From DASQZK01 sp963771005 (GTDB lineage Bacteria > Bacteroidota > Bacteroidia > Bacteroidales > GCA-2748055): DNA of 64,000 nucleotides. This document shows positions 43,243 to 52,729 of the stretch, piece after piece; position 1 is the stretch's first letter, and each line of letters starts with the position of its first letter. Under the pieces are notes generated by a model. That model made no database searches. It was given only the letters and a program-made list of their open reading frames with translations, and had not been told where the DNA came from. The translations under genes were made by a program, and so were the position numbers. The stretch is from the NCBI GenBank assembly GCA_963771005.1, contig CAVYRO010000008.1, forward strand, positions 868,001 to 932,000. Reading direction: 5' to 3'.

Positions 43243-44421
43243 ATGACTCTCCAATCGCCTTCTCTTCAGGCCACACCAGGTCATTTGATCGATCTTCGCA
43301 GGGAACTTCACCGCCATCCTTGTCTTTCAGGCTCGGAAAACGAAACGGCAGCCCTTATAGAACGACATTTTTTTCCATTCAGATCTGACTTTGTATACCG
43401 TGATCTCGGCGGCCATGGGATAGCCTTTGAATTTACCGGGTCAAATCCGGGCAAAACCCTGATGTTCAGGGCCGATCTGGATGCCCTGCCCATACCGGAA
43501 GAGGCCAGCCTCCCCTGGTCGTCGGTAAATTCCGGCGTTTCCCATAAATGCGGCCATGATGGTCATATGGCCATTCTGGCAGGTTTGGGAGAACGGCTCA
43601 GCCATGACAGACCCCAAAACGGCAGGGTTATCCTCCTCTTCCAAGCCGAAGAAGAAACAGGCAGGGGTGCCGCCAGGGTTCTCCGTGATCCTCGCTTTGA
43701 AACCATGAAACCCGACTATGTCTTCGGCCTTCATAACATACCGGGTTTTCCGGCGGGTACCATCCTGACGAGGAAGGGGACGTTCGCCGCGGCATCCAAA
43801 GGCATGATCATTACCCTTCGCGGAAAGACCGCACATGCCGCCCAGCCTGAGACCGGCATCAGTCCTTCTGAAGCACTTTCCGCCCTGATCCATTTCGCAA
43901 ACCGGGACCTGACGAAGGAGGCTGTGTTCAATGATTTCGTCCTCGCAACTGTCATCCATACCTCCCTGGGAGAAAGAGCCTTCGGAACCTCCCCGGGATA
44001 TGCCGAGCTTATGCTGACCCTGAGATCATTCAGGGATGATGATATGCAAATGCTTTCCCGGCTTATGGAAGAAAAAACAAATGCCGTTGCCGCATCTGAG
44101 AGGTTGCAGTACAGCATCTCATATACCGAAGAATTCCCGGCAACCGTCAATGAAGGCGACGGCATCGATATTCTTCGGAACACGGCCAGGGAGAATGGAC
44201 TGATGATAAGAGATTTAAAGGAATGCTTCCGCTGGTCAGAAGATTTTGGTCATTTCCTCGCCATGTATCCGGGAGCCTTTTTTGGCCTGGGAGCAGGGGA
44301 AGCTACGTCTCAGCTTCATAATCCGGATTATGACTTTCCCGATGAAATCACGGAAACCGGTATAAATATTCTTTATGCTTTATATAAACAGATCCTCCAT
44401 CCTGAAATTCACAAAAATTAA
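43243..44421 (+). CDS. M20-family metallopeptidase/amidohydrolase
   Basis: This 392-aa protein is an M20D-type amidohydrolase (IAA-amino-acid hydrolase / N-acyl-amino-acid deacylase group). Metal-binding motifs are MFRADLDALPI, SHKCGHDGHMAILAGL and LFQAEEETGRGAARVL, with the lid-domain sequence KTAHAAQPETGISPSEAL and the C-terminal FGLGAGE. It would cleave an N-acyl amino acid or a peptide in the cytoplasm. It lies 7 bp before the alanine racemase gene, so the two are probably one operon. Confidence 0.9.
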   Translation: MTLQSPSLQATPGHLIDLRRELHRHPCLSGSENETAALIERHFFPFRSDFVYRDLGGHGIAFEFTGSNPGKTLMFRADLDALPIPEEASLPWSSVNSGVSHKCGHDGHMAILAGLGERLSHDRPQNGRVILLFQAEEETGRGAARVLRDPRFETMKPDYVFGLHNIPGFPAGTILTRKGTFAAASKGMIITLRGKTAHAAQPETGISPSEALSALIHFANRDLTKEAVFNDFVLATVIHTSLGERAFGTSPGYAELMLTLRSFRDDDMQMLSRLMEEKTNAVAASERLQYSISYTEEFPATVNEGDGIDILRNTARENGLMIRDLKECFRWSEDFGHFLAMYPGAFFGLGAGEATSQLHNPDYDFPDEITETGINILYALYKQILHPEIHKN

Positions 44422-44428
44422 GATATAA

Positions 44429-45574
44429 ATGAACACATCCTTCATTGAGATCAGTCGTTCCGCACTTCAAAATAACATTGCCTTTATCCGGAAAATGTTG
44501 GGTGAAGAAGTGACCCTTTCGGTTGTGGTCAAGGGGAATGCCTATGGGCATGGGATCGGGAATGTCATACCGGTTTTTGAAGAAGCAGGTATTACTCATA
44601 TTTCTGTCTTCAGTTCCGGTGGAGCCAGATTGGCTTTTAGGTTTAAGAAGCCGGGAACTCTCCTGATGATCATGGGATATATCAATGAGGAGGATTATGA
44701 ATGGGTGATCAGCAACAACGTAAGCTTCTTCATCATCCAACCAGGTACGCTTAAAAAGGCGATAGAAACAGCACGTAAACTGAATACTAAAGCCCGTATT
44801 CATATCGAGATCGAAACCGGACTTCACCGAACAGGACTGGACAAGGCACAGCTTGAAGAGGTAATAGAGCTGATATCCGCTAATGAGGAGTTCATTTCTG
44901 TCGAAGGTGCAGCCACACATCTGGCCGGGGCCGAGAGTGTTGCCAATCATGTACGGATCATGCAACAACTAAAATTGTTTAATAAAAGATTGAAATGGCT
45001 GGAGAAGAAAAATATCCATCCCCGGTACCGCCATTCAGCCAGCTCGGCTGCAGCAGTAACTTATCCGCAGAGCAGGATGGATCTTGTGAGGATAGGTATA
45101 ATGGCTTATGGCTTCTGGCCCACGAAGGAAACTTTCCTCCAGTTCATCCACAACCAGAAGGACCGCATCGATCCGCTTAAAAGGGCCATATGCTGGAAAA
45201 GTTCTGTCATGTCGGTCAAAAAAATCACAGAAGGAGAATTTGTGGGATACGGATTTGGCTTTCAGGCCCAGCAGAATTTAAGCGTTGCCATAATACCCGT
45301 AGGGTACTCCAACGGGTACAGCCGGCAACTATCCAATAACGGACACGTCCTGATCAGAGGACAAAGAGCTGATGTTATCGGTTCCGTAAACATGAATATG
45401 ATCATTGTCAACATTTCCCATATAGACGGTGTAATACCAGGCGATGAAGCAGTTTTACTGGGTATCCAGGGGGAAAATGAAATTTCGGTAGCCTCATTCG
45501 CCGACATGAACAACAGTCTGAATTATGAACTATTATCGCGATTGCCGGAACGGATCGAGAGGGTTTTGGTATAA
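44429..45574 (+). CDS. alr: Alanine racemase
   Basis: This 381-aa protein is a fold-type III PLP racemase. The PLP lysine is about K35 in VVVKGNAYGHG, and the second catalytic base is the Tyr of VGYGFGF (about residue 274). HIEIETGLHRTGLD and the RIGIMAYGFWP loop fit the family. It makes D-alanine for peptidoglycan. A second, distantly related PLP racemase lies at 49258-50328. Confidence 0.93.
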   Translation: MNTSFIEISRSALQNNIAFIRKMLGEEVTLSVVVKGNAYGHGIGNVIPVFEEAGITHISVFSSGGARLAFRFKKPGTLLMIMGYINEEDYEWVISNNVSFFIIQPGTLKKAIETARKLNTKARIHIEIETGLHRTGLDKAQLEEVIELISANEEFISVEGAATHLAGAESVANHVRIMQQLKLFNKRLKWLEKKNIHPRYRHSASSAAAVTYPQSRMDLVRIGIMAYGFWPTKETFLQFIHNQKDRIDPLKRAICWKSSVMSVKKITEGEFVGYGFGFQAQQNLSVAIIPVGYSNGYSRQLSNNGHVLIRGQRADVIGSVNMNMIIVNISHIDGVIPGDEAVLLGIQGENEISVASFADMNNSLNYELLSRLPERIERVLV

Positions 45575-45892
45575 ATACGGGGATTTCAATTTCCCAAATG
45601 AAATCTTTACTCTTGAAACTTGTCCCGGTAATCGATCCATTCTCTTTTTCATTTTTTACTTCCTCTTTACCAGGCTTTCAATCCTTCTCCAGGGACAAAT
45701 TCCAGGCAAAGGGACAGGTTGAATGAGGCATTCCGGATATTTCTATTTCAAAATATCTTATCTTCAGGGCTATATTTTCATTTCCCGCCCTCTCCGGCAA
45801 GCCGCATTTCCAATGGTATTCATGAAAAATCTTGTTCCGTATTCCGGATTTAACTAATTTGCCTCTCATATCCGGGAAATAATCCGCTACAT
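45575..45892. other. Intergenic region with no recognised gene
   Basis: This 318-bp stretch separates alr from the DUF4440-like lipoprotein gene. It is mixed in composition, without a strong hairpin or an exact TAnnTTTG element; a near match (CTAATTTG) lies at about 45855. Confidence 0.4.
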
Positions 45893-46354
45893 ATGAAAAA
45901 AACATCTACCCTTCTCATGGCTTTCATTATCTGTGTAGCTTCATGTAAAAACACCCAGGTAGGACGGGTGAACCCTGAAACCCTGATGCAAGCCGATCTT
46001 GATTTTTCTGAGTACTCCGTTACTCATGGTATGAATGCCGCTTTTACTGCATTTGCCGATTCATCCGCTATCCTCCTCAGGCCCAACACGGCACCGGTAA
46101 AAGGTATCGGATCCATTACCCGGCTTCTCAATCAAAAAGACGATTCCGGATTCAACCTGAGTTGGGAGCCTGGTGGTGCTGATATATCAGCTTCCGGTGA
46201 TATCGGGTATACCTGGGGCATTTATACCGTTTCAGCCGGGACGAACAGGCAAAAAGGTACCTATGTCACGATCTGGAAGAAGAATTCCGCCGGTGAATGG
46301 AAATTTGTACTCGATTCCGGAAATGCAGGGATCGGTGAAAAAGAAGGATCCTGA
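45893..46354 (+). CDS. DUF4440/SnoaL-like lipoprotein
   Basis: This 153-aa protein begins with a lipoprotein signal (MKKTSTLLMAFIICVASC) with the lipobox VASC. The mature part has the pattern of a small NTF2-like (DUF4440) domain: helix with MQADLDFSEYSVTHGMNAAF, then strands ISASGDIGYTWGIYTV and GTYVTIWKKNSAGEWKFVLD. The ligand is unknown. It stands alone and converges with the GH140-like gene. Confidence 0.75.
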   Translation: MKKTSTLLMAFIICVASCKNTQVGRVNPETLMQADLDFSEYSVTHGMNAAFTAFADSSAILLRPNTAPVKGIGSITRLLNQKDDSGFNLSWEPGGADISASGDIGYTWGIYTVSAGTNRQKGTYVTIWKKNSAGEWKFVLDSGNAGIGEKEGS

Positions 46355-46380
46355 GGTTCAGTTTTAAATGCTGAACAAAA

Positions 46381-47748
46381 TCAACGGGGCATGACTTCAA
46401 TCACTAAAACCCAGTCGATCCCCCGGACCGGGACAGAAAAATATTTTTCAGATTCGCTGAAAGTGCCCGTCTGGATATATTTACCATTCCGCGGATTATA
46501 CCAAAGGACCTTGTTATTTGCCCCTACACGATCAAGTCTTACCCTCACTCCTTTATTGGCAGGAAGGTACACAAATCCGTAACCCTCCCCCCTGCAGGCA
46601 AGTATTTTATTGGTGAATCCGCTTTCATCGGCTACGATCATTTCCGGATCGGGAACCCGGCTGTAAAAGGGTTTGGATTCAATAAGCCTTCTGAGGTATA
46701 ACATATCGAGGGCGCCGGGAAGATCCAGTACCTCATACCAGTTGTGGCGGACATAAGCAATGGGAGTCCGTCCTCTGTCAAAGAATTGCCATACAGGATG
46801 ACATCCGTACGTTACGCCCATTCCCCCTGCAAAAACGGACTGGTAAGCTGCCCTTCTCACATCCCATTCATCAAACCATCCGTTTGCCGGATCCCAATTG
46901 ATCGGATGATCCTCATAATTGGGTTCACCATCCATACAGGGTTTGACCGGTATGCGCTTGTAATCATCCGCCACCATTGCGTAATTTTCAATAAACCTGT
47001 CACTGTGCCCCGACTGGAGCATATTAAAATCAAGCCAATCCGTATCCTGGAAACAGGCTGATGAACTGGTACCTCCCCAGGGATGGAAAGTCATGAGATG
47101 ATTACCATCCGCTGACTTGATCCCACGTGCCAGTGCGTCCCATACAGAAGTATAGTCTCCGCTGCAGTTCCTGTCACCTCCGTTGATCCATATGATGTTC
47201 CGGAAATCTTTGTAGCGTTTCCCTATCCACTGTCCGTATTGCCGGGCATTCTGAATATTGAAAAGTACGGGACCGGCCCCCCACTGTTTATCCACCTTAT
47301 CGCCCCATGTCGAAAGAAGACCAATGAAGAGGCCCTTCTGCTCAGCTATCCGGATCACGCTGTCCATATGAGCAAAATATGTTTCATTGGGTTGCAGCGG
47401 GTCGTTACCTTCGAAAGGGAAATCACCGTTTACATTGGGTGTGATGATGCCGTCCAGCTCACCCAGGGCGACTGCCTGGATCACCGTAAAACCTTTGGAC
47501 CTACGGTTTTCGAGATATTTTTCAGCCTCTGCGGTGGAAAGACGGTGAAATAACTCCCAGGCAGTTCCACCCAGGTAGAAGAAGGGTGTCCCGTCTTCAA
47601 ATTGAAGAAAATGCTTATTCCCGGAAACGATAAGCTTTCCGTGGGAGAAACTCACGGAAGGTCCGTCCCATTGGTCTTCCTGGGCATTCAGGGAAAGAGA
47701 GAAGATAAGGAGCAGGGACAAACTGGAGTACAGACGGGAAAACGTCAT
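46381..47748 (-). CDS. Secreted DUF4038 glycoside hydrolase (GH140-like)
   Basis: This 455-aa protein has a signal peptide (LSLLLIFSLSLNAQ), a DUF4038 TIM-barrel (about residues 40-360) and a C-terminal collagen-binding-like domain (about 370-452). NIIWINGGDRN carries an Asp and VKPCMDGEPNYED a Glu at the positions expected for the catalytic Asp/Glu pair of GH140 apiosidases. FDRGRTPIAYVRHNWYEVLD and VLWYNPRNGKYIQTG fit the family. It probably removes a side-chain sugar in the periplasm or at the surface. There is no polysaccharide-utilisation locus around it. Confidence 0.85.
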   Translation of the reverse strand: MTFSRLYSSLSLLLIFSLSLNAQEDQWDGPSVSFSHGKLIVSGNKHFLQFEDGTPFFYLGGTAWELFHRLSTAEAEKYLENRRSKGFTVIQAVALGELDGIITPNVNGDFPFEGNDPLQPNETYFAHMDSVIRIAEQKGLFIGLLSTWGDKVDKQWGAGPVLFNIQNARQYGQWIGKRYKDFRNIIWINGGDRNCSGDYTSVWDALARGIKSADGNHLMTFHPWGGTSSSACFQDTDWLDFNMLQSGHSDRFIENYAMVADDYKRIPVKPCMDGEPNYEDHPINWDPANGWFDEWDVRRAAYQSVFAGGMGVTYGCHPVWQFFDRGRTPIAYVRHNWYEVLDLPGALDMLYLRRLIESKPFYSRVPDPEMIVADESGFTNKILACRGEGYGFVYLPANKGVRVRLDRVGANNKVLWYNPRNGKYIQTGTFSESEKYFSVPVRGIDWVLVIEVMPR

Positions 47749-47772
47749 GGTGCTTGTTCTTTAAGTTTTCAC

Positions 47773-47780
47773 CAAATATA
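47773..47780 (-). promoter_or_regulatory. Predicted -7 element TATATTTG (GH140-like gene)
   Basis: The minus strand reads TATATTTG, matching TAnnTTTG, 24 bp before the ATG at 47748. Confidence 0.6.
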
Positions 47781-48298
47781 GATAATGATCCCGTAAGGAC
47801 TATTGATTGATCTGAATTCCTTTTTAGAAAACCGGCCAATCTACTTGCATGAACTAGTAAAAATTGAATCCCCTTTGCCCATGGGATCGCCGGGAGAGAT
47901 GATTTTTCCGGTTTCGGGAATGCGGTTTGTTTGTTTTTAATGAACCTACAAACCAATTTTGCGCTCAATAAAGTAGCAAACAACTCAGATTTTCGTCATC
48001 AATATCAGCTTGTTCATCCAAGTGGAGTTTTCATCTTTCGAAGTTCTATAAACCTGCATTATAGCTGGATACAATCAAATTATGCATTGCTATGTTGATA
48101 ACTTTTCGTCAAAATGCCCGGAACCGGACGGCGAGATCAGGGGGGTGAAATCTATTAAGGGCGGACGGCGTGTCGGTGGGGGTGGGTACCCGGCAAATAA
48201 AAGACGTCTTTCTTAGAACGACCCCCTTCCCATGTCCGCTGGCGAAAATCACAGACGCCAAACCTTTCCTCCAAACCTGTCCTATGTCCCGACGATTT
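47781..48298. other. Intergenic region with no recognised gene
   Basis: About 520 bp between the GH140-like gene promoter and the 3' end of the CDF gene. The part at 48110-48290 is noticeably more GC-rich than the rest and has open frames on both strands (up to 114 codons), but they have no recognisable protein features. Confidence 0.4.
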
Positions 48299-49189
48299 TC
48301 AGCACCCGGTCTCACAATCCAATTCAATCTTCTCATTTTCAATTTGAAAAGTTGTATGATCTATTGCGAATTTTTCCCTGAGGTCACGTTGCAGACTACC
48401 GATAAAACTGTCGCTGAATCCGCCTGGCATCACCAGGTGAACGGTGAGGGCGACCTGGGTCGTGCTCATCGCCCAGATATGCAAGTCATGGATTCCTTCC
48501 ACATCGTTTTTTGAAAGAAGGAATTCCTGTACCTTATCCAGGTTGATATGCTTCGGAACGGCGTCCAGGGCAAGGTCTATGGAATCAGTGAAGAGCCTCC
48601 AGGTCCCGATGAGGATGACAGCAATAATAACAAAACTCATCACGGGGTCAATCCATAATTCTCCCGTAATCCGGATAAGCAGCCCGGAAATTACGACCCC
48701 GGCAGAAACAGCCGCATCGGCAGCCATATGCAGAAAAGCCCCCCGGATATTCAGGTCTCTGTTACGTCCTCTCATGAAGAGCATGGCAGTCAATGCATTT
48801 ATTATAACACCAATGCCTGCTACTATCATGATCTTGTCTCCGGAAACAGGCTCCGGATTTTTAAGTTTAGTGATGGCGTCCCATCCGATGGCTACAACGG
48901 CTCCGAATAAAAGGATGGCATTGAGGATCGATACAAGGATGGTGGTCTTCCGCAACCCATAGGTATATTTCCCTTTCGGTCTCAGTCCGGCCAGCCAGGC
49001 AGCTGTCATGGCAAAGACCAGGCTGAGTACATCACTTGTATTATGGCCGGCATCGGCAAGGAGGGCAGAGGAATTTGCGATGATACCGAAGATCACCTCC
49101 ACCGCAACGAACGCAATGTTAAGGGCTATCCCTATGACGAATGCCCGGGTATGGTCCTGCTGAACCCGATGACTGTGTGAATGTGCCAT
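48299..49189 (-). CDS. Cation diffusion facilitator family transporter (CzcD/ZitB-like)
   Basis: This protein of about 296 aa is a CDF-type proton-coupled exporter of Zn2+ or a similar divalent cation. It starts MAHSHSHRVQQDH, a His-rich N-terminus usual in the family, and has six membrane helices. The metal-site motifs are ALLADAGHNTSDVLSL in TM2 and LHMAADAAVSAGVVIS in TM5, each HxxxD. The cytoplasmic C-terminal domain (about 210-296) is present. The start at 49189 is favoured over an in-frame ATG 11 codons upstream. Confidence 0.92.
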   Translation of the reverse strand: MAHSHSHRVQQDHTRAFVIGIALNIAFVAVEVIFGIIANSSALLADAGHNTSDVLSLVFAMTAAWLAGLRPKGKYTYGLRKTTILVSILNAILLFGAVVAIGWDAITKLKNPEPVSGDKIMIVAGIGVIINALTAMLFMRGRNRDLNIRGAFLHMAADAAVSAGVVISGLLIRITGELWIDPVMSFVIIAVILIGTWRLFTDSIDLALDAVPKHINLDKVQEFLLSKNDVEGIHDLHIWAMSTTQVALTVHLVMPGGFSDSFIGSLQRDLREKFAIDHTTFQIENEKIELDCETGC

Positions 49190-49257
49190 TTTGCAAAATA
49201 AATGGTTTTCTGTTTGTTTCAACCATGATACGCGATTTATGTTTTAATTGACCCTTC

Positions 49258-50328
49258 TCATGCAATCCTTTTCTCTATGTATCTCGAGTTCAGTATGCGC
49301 ACCACACCCATGTAATCCATCCTGAACTCGATGAAATCGCCAACCTTGTACTTGTCATCGTTTTTACCCAGGTCGATTACGAACATGTCGGAACTGGCTC
49401 CAACCAATTCAAGGTTTTCATCGACGAGACTGATATGTTTCTCATCCACATCGATCAGGCCCATATCCACGATAGCCCTCCAGGAGCTTTTCCCGAGATC
49501 ACCCTCGTCGAATTCGAAGCTTTCACCTTCGACGTTCAATCCCATTTCCCCTTCAGGGACACGGGGTTTTATCGTAAGTTCTATGATCGCGGAATAGAGC
49601 CGGAAAACATCATTTTGCATCTCGGTATAAACGGTTCCGTCATATACATTAGTGCCGAGAAAAAGCGTCTCTCCCACTCTGAAGTGATTGATCGCCGCCG
49701 GCAGGATGCCCTGGTGAATGAGTGGGATGGTTACCGACGATCCGCCTGAGACATAAGGTATTTCCTTGCTGAACCTTGCTTCGACAAGCTGCTCGTACAG
49801 TCCGAGCTGGATCAGCTTGTCCTGGTTGGGAAGAACCCCGTAGAGACAGCTAAGATTGGTGCCAATGCCGATGACCTCAATATTATCCAGTTTGAATACC
49901 TTCGAATAAAAATCAATAAAATCTTCTCTCATAACACCTTCCCGCAGCTCACCCATTTCGATCATGATGATGATCTTATGTGTTTTCCCCTGTTTTTTTG
50001 CTTCTTCGGAAAGCAGTCCGATCGTCTGGAATTCAGTATTCAGACTGATATCGGCATATTCAACGACGGCCTTTATCCACTGCTTGGGTGGTGGTTTGAT
50101 GTAAATGGTTTCCACCGAAGGATCCAGGGCTTTTATAGCTTTAAGATTTGATATTCGGGAGTCACAGATCTGATCCGGTTTCAAGGAAAGCAACTCCTTG
50201 AGATACAATATGTTTCCTCCTAGTAGCTTACTTACTACGCTCCATTTGATCCCGTGGGATCTGAAAATTTTATCCAGGTGCCGGTAATTCTTCTCAAGCT
50301 TTCCGGCATTAAGCGTTATATAGGCCAT
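49258..50328 (-). CDS. Alanine/ornithine racemase-family PLP enzyme
   Basis: This 356-aa protein belongs to the family that includes clostridial ornithine racemase (alanine racemase N-terminal-like barrel). The likely PLP lysine is about K34 in WSVVSKLLGGN; VSGGSSVTIPL and FRVGETLFLGTNVYDGT are typical. It would interconvert L- and D-ornithine or another amino acid. The start follows directly on the stop of the acetyltransferase gene (no gap), so the two are translationally coupled. No other ornithine-degradation genes are in the window. Confidence 0.85.
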   Translation of the reverse strand: MAYITLNAGKLEKNYRHLDKIFRSHGIKWSVVSKLLGGNILYLKELLSLKPDQICDSRISNLKAIKALDPSVETIYIKPPPKQWIKAVVEYADISLNTEFQTIGLLSEEAKKQGKTHKIIIMIEMGELREGVMREDFIDFYSKVFKLDNIEVIGIGTNLSCLYGVLPNQDKLIQLGLYEQLVEARFSKEIPYVSGGSSVTIPLIHQGILPAAINHFRVGETLFLGTNVYDGTVYTEMQNDVFRLYSAIIELTIKPRVPEGEMGLNVEGESFEFDEGDLGKSSWRAIVDMGLIDVDEKHISLVDENLELVGASSDMFVIDLGKNDDKYKVGDFIEFRMDYMGVVRILNSRYIEKRIA

Positions 50329-50778
50329 TTACGCATTTTCTCTTTTATATCTCATTTCAAGATACTTATTGGTAAATCCGTATTTTTCATAGAGAAAACG
50401 GGCAGGATTGTCGGGTTCGACATGTAGCGCAATATCGCCGCTGGCTTCTTCAATGGCCCTCTCCATCAGTTTCCTGCCGATGCCTTTTCCTCTTGACCCC
50501 TTGTGAGTTGCAATATAGACCAGGATATTTTCCGGAATATATCCTTTCATTCCAGTGCCGTTAACCACGACAGCTCCCACTATCTTTTCATCCTGAAGGG
50601 CGGTGAGCACAAAACCTCCGAAAGAATTCCTGATGCTCAATGCATAATCGACGGCACGCCCGATATCCTGTTTTTTGTCACCGTACTTCTCCAGATGTTC
50701 GAAGAGGAAGCTGACGATTGATTCCTTTTCATTTTCATCGACCACACTTTCTTCATTGTACCTTTTGATGTTAATCAT
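50329..50778 (-). CDS. GNAT-family N-acetyltransferase
   Basis: This 149-aa protein is a GCN5-related acetyltransferase. The acetyl-CoA pyrophosphate-binding motif is visible as THKGSRGKGIGRKLMERAI (Q/R-x-x-G-x-G pattern), preceded by the strand NILVYIA and followed by ALHVEPDNPARFLYEKYGFT. The acceptor is unknown; an amino acid or polyamine fits its coupling to the racemase gene. It is the first gene of a two-gene operon. Confidence 0.85.
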   Translation of the reverse strand: MINIKRYNEESVVDENEKESIVSFLFEHLEKYGDKKQDIGRAVDYALSIRNSFGGFVLTALQDEKIVGAVVVNGTGMKGYIPENILVYIATHKGSRGKGIGRKLMERAIEEASGDIALHVEPDNPARFLYEKYGFTNKYLEMRYKRENA

Positions 50779-51004
50779 AGTTTTTGTTTTGATTTATACA
50801 TGCCACATTATACACTTTTTTTTGAATTGACAAAATTTATTTATCAGGTAAACTCGTGAAAGCACTGCAGAATATGAACCTGCGGGAGGCTTCAATCCGG
50901 TCATGAGAATATCCGCCATCAATTCTCTGCCGGAAAACCTTCCTGTTTTAGCGTTGTCACCTACCTTTTTCAGCTTTCAGGTTGCCGGGATGCCCTGCTT
51001 AGCT

Positions 51005-51012
51005 TACTTTTG
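51005..51012 (+). promoter_or_regulatory. Predicted -7 element TACTTTTG (ABC transporter operon)
   Basis: TACTTTTG matches TAnnTTTG. The in-frame TTG at 51010 lies inside it, so that upstream start is excluded; transcription would begin at about 51019. Confidence 0.55.
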
Positions 51013-51024
51013 GAAGAATTAAAG

Positions 51025-52011
51025 ATGGATGTGATGAGATTTATACTTATTTATGCAGCTTCTTTTTGTATCCTTTTCTCCGGATGCAGGACGGAAGTCC
51101 CCGGAAAAAAAGGGATTATCACTGCCACGCTCCGGGGGCCTTCTGCGATGGCCATGATAAAAATGATAAGTGAATCAACAACTCCGGACAGCATTCATAC
51201 CACAGAATTCATGATCCGTAACGAGCCTGAACAGGTGCGGTCGATGATCATGGAAGAAAGGGTCGACTTTGCTGTTCTGCCTTCCACCATGGGTGCCCTC
51301 CTTTACAATAAGACACATAAATATCTGCTTGCCGCAATTCCGGTTTGGGGGACACTTTACCTTTTCGGGACAGATACCACTGTCAGAACATGGAAAGATC
51401 TGAAAGGGAAAAAGGTGAGTCTCATGGCAAGAGGGATGACGCCGGATATTATGTTCAGGTACCTTGCGAGGGAAAACGGTTTGGATCCCGAAAAGGATAT
51501 CGTAGCCGATTACTCCTTCCCGGGCCATATAGAGCTGGCAAATGCCATAGCCTCCGGCCTGTCGGATCTGGGTGTGATCTCAGAACCCCTGGTTTCGATG
51601 ATAATGAGTAAGAACCCCCGGGTAAAACCCCTCATCGACTTCAACCGGGAATGGATCCGGTTGTACGGTGATTCGATCCCGTTTGCCCAAACGGCTTTGC
51701 TGGTGAATAAGGAATTCGCTGAAAAAAATCCTTCCCTGGTTTCATGGTATCTCGGAAAACTCCGGGAGTCGATCGATTGGGTGAATTCAGTCCCCGATTC
51801 CGCAGCAAAACTGATCATTAAATATAATATACTGCCCGACACCGGCGTTGCCGCCGCCGCCATCCCAGGGTGCAACCTGCGTTATAGCGATGCATGGGAC
51901 GAACGGAAAGGCATAGGCGAATATTTCAAAGTCTTTTATACCTTTAATCCCCTAATCCTGGGAGGCAGCATGCCCGATGAAAAATTTTATTACAAAAAAC
52001 AGGCTCGTTAG
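51025..52011 (+). CDS. ABC transporter substrate-binding lipoprotein (NitT/TauT, NMT1-like)
   Basis: This protein of about 328 aa has a lipoprotein signal (MDVMRFILIYAASFCILFSGC). It binds the substrate outside the membrane for an ABC importer. Features of the NMT1/SsuA type are the stretches VDFAVLPSTMGALLYNK, TWKDLKGKKVSLMARGMTPD and LGVISEPLVSMIM. The ATG at 51025 is used; the ATG at 51034 is an alternative. The substrate is unknown: relatives carry thiamine precursors, taurine, nitrate or riboflavin. Confidence 0.85.
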   Translation: MDVMRFILIYAASFCILFSGCRTEVPGKKGIITATLRGPSAMAMIKMISESTTPDSIHTTEFMIRNEPEQVRSMIMEERVDFAVLPSTMGALLYNKTHKYLLAAIPVWGTLYLFGTDTTVRTWKDLKGKKVSLMARGMTPDIMFRYLARENGLDPEKDIVADYSFPGHIELANAIASGLSDLGVISEPLVSMIMSKNPRVKPLIDFNREWIRLYGDSIPFAQTALLVNKEFAEKNPSLVSWYLGKLRESIDWVNSVPDSAAKLIIKYNILPDTGVAAAAIPGCNLRYSDAWDERKGIGEYFKVFYTFNPLILGGSMPDEKFYYKKQAR

Positions 52012-52729
52012 CCTGGCAGGCATCCTTTTTTTACTGGTCGTATGGGAGGTCATTTCCTTATTGTCCGGTTCGGAACAGATCATTCCGCCACCCGGTAAAA
52101 CCCTGGTAATTGCCGGACAATTATTCCTGCAAGAGGGGTTCTGGGTTTCGGTCGGAATAACGGTTCTTCGCGGACTTGCCGGCTTTGCAATCTCACTTGT
52201 CCTCGCAATGCTTACGGGGATACCTGCAGGTCTTAACCGCACTTTCTTTCTTTTTATCAATCCCCTGCTTGTCACCATCCGTTCCACACCTGTAATATCC
52301 CTGATCCTCCTCGCTATTATCTGGTTCGGAAATGAAAAGGTACCTGTTTTCATTGCTATCCTTACTATGTTTCCCATCATTGCGGCGAATGTAACAGAAG
52401 GGATAAAAAATGTCGATCCGGGTCTGGTCGAAATGGGACGGACTTATCATGTCAGATTCTTAAGGATCCTGAAAGATATCTACATACCATCCGTCATTCC
52501 TTTCCTGACTTCCGGGATTTCTACAGCGCTTGGATTCGGCTGGCGGGCGATCATCATAGGTGAAGTCCTGAGCCAGCCACGTTCAGGCATTGGAACAGAG
52601 ATGCAGAATGCCCAGGTTTTTCTGCAAGTGGGAGAATTGATTGCATGGACGATCATTGCCATTGCCATCAGTTACCTTTTCGAGCTGAGCATGAGAAAAA
52701 TGGAAACAGCCCTTGTAAAATGGAGATGA
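51977..52729 (+). CDS. ABC transporter permease (NitT/TauT family)
   Basis: This 250-aa inner-membrane protein has about six helices and the EAA loop as VEMGRTYHVRFLRILKDIYI, where the permease contacts the ATPase. The C-terminal part GWRAIIIGEVLSQPRSGIGT is typical of TauC/SsuC proteins. It overlaps the substrate-binding gene by 35 bp and the ATPase gene by an ATGA, so all three form one operon. Confidence 0.9.
   Translation: MKNFITKNRLVSLAGILFLLVVWEVISLLSGSEQIIPPPGKTLVIAGQLFLQEGFWVSVGITVLRGLAGFAISLVLAMLTGIPAGLNRTFFLFINPLLVTIRSTPVISLILLAIIWFGNEKVPVFIAILTMFPIIAANVTEGIKNVDPGLVEMGRTYHVRFLRILKDIYIPSVIPFLTSGISTALGFGWRAIIIGEVLSQPRSGIGTEMQNAQVFLQVGELIAWTIIAIAISYLFELSMRKMETALVKWR

Noticed and set aside
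50779..51004. Thiamine (THI-box) or FMN riboswitch upstream of the ABC transporter
   Set aside because: The conserved core sequences of either aptamer are not present.
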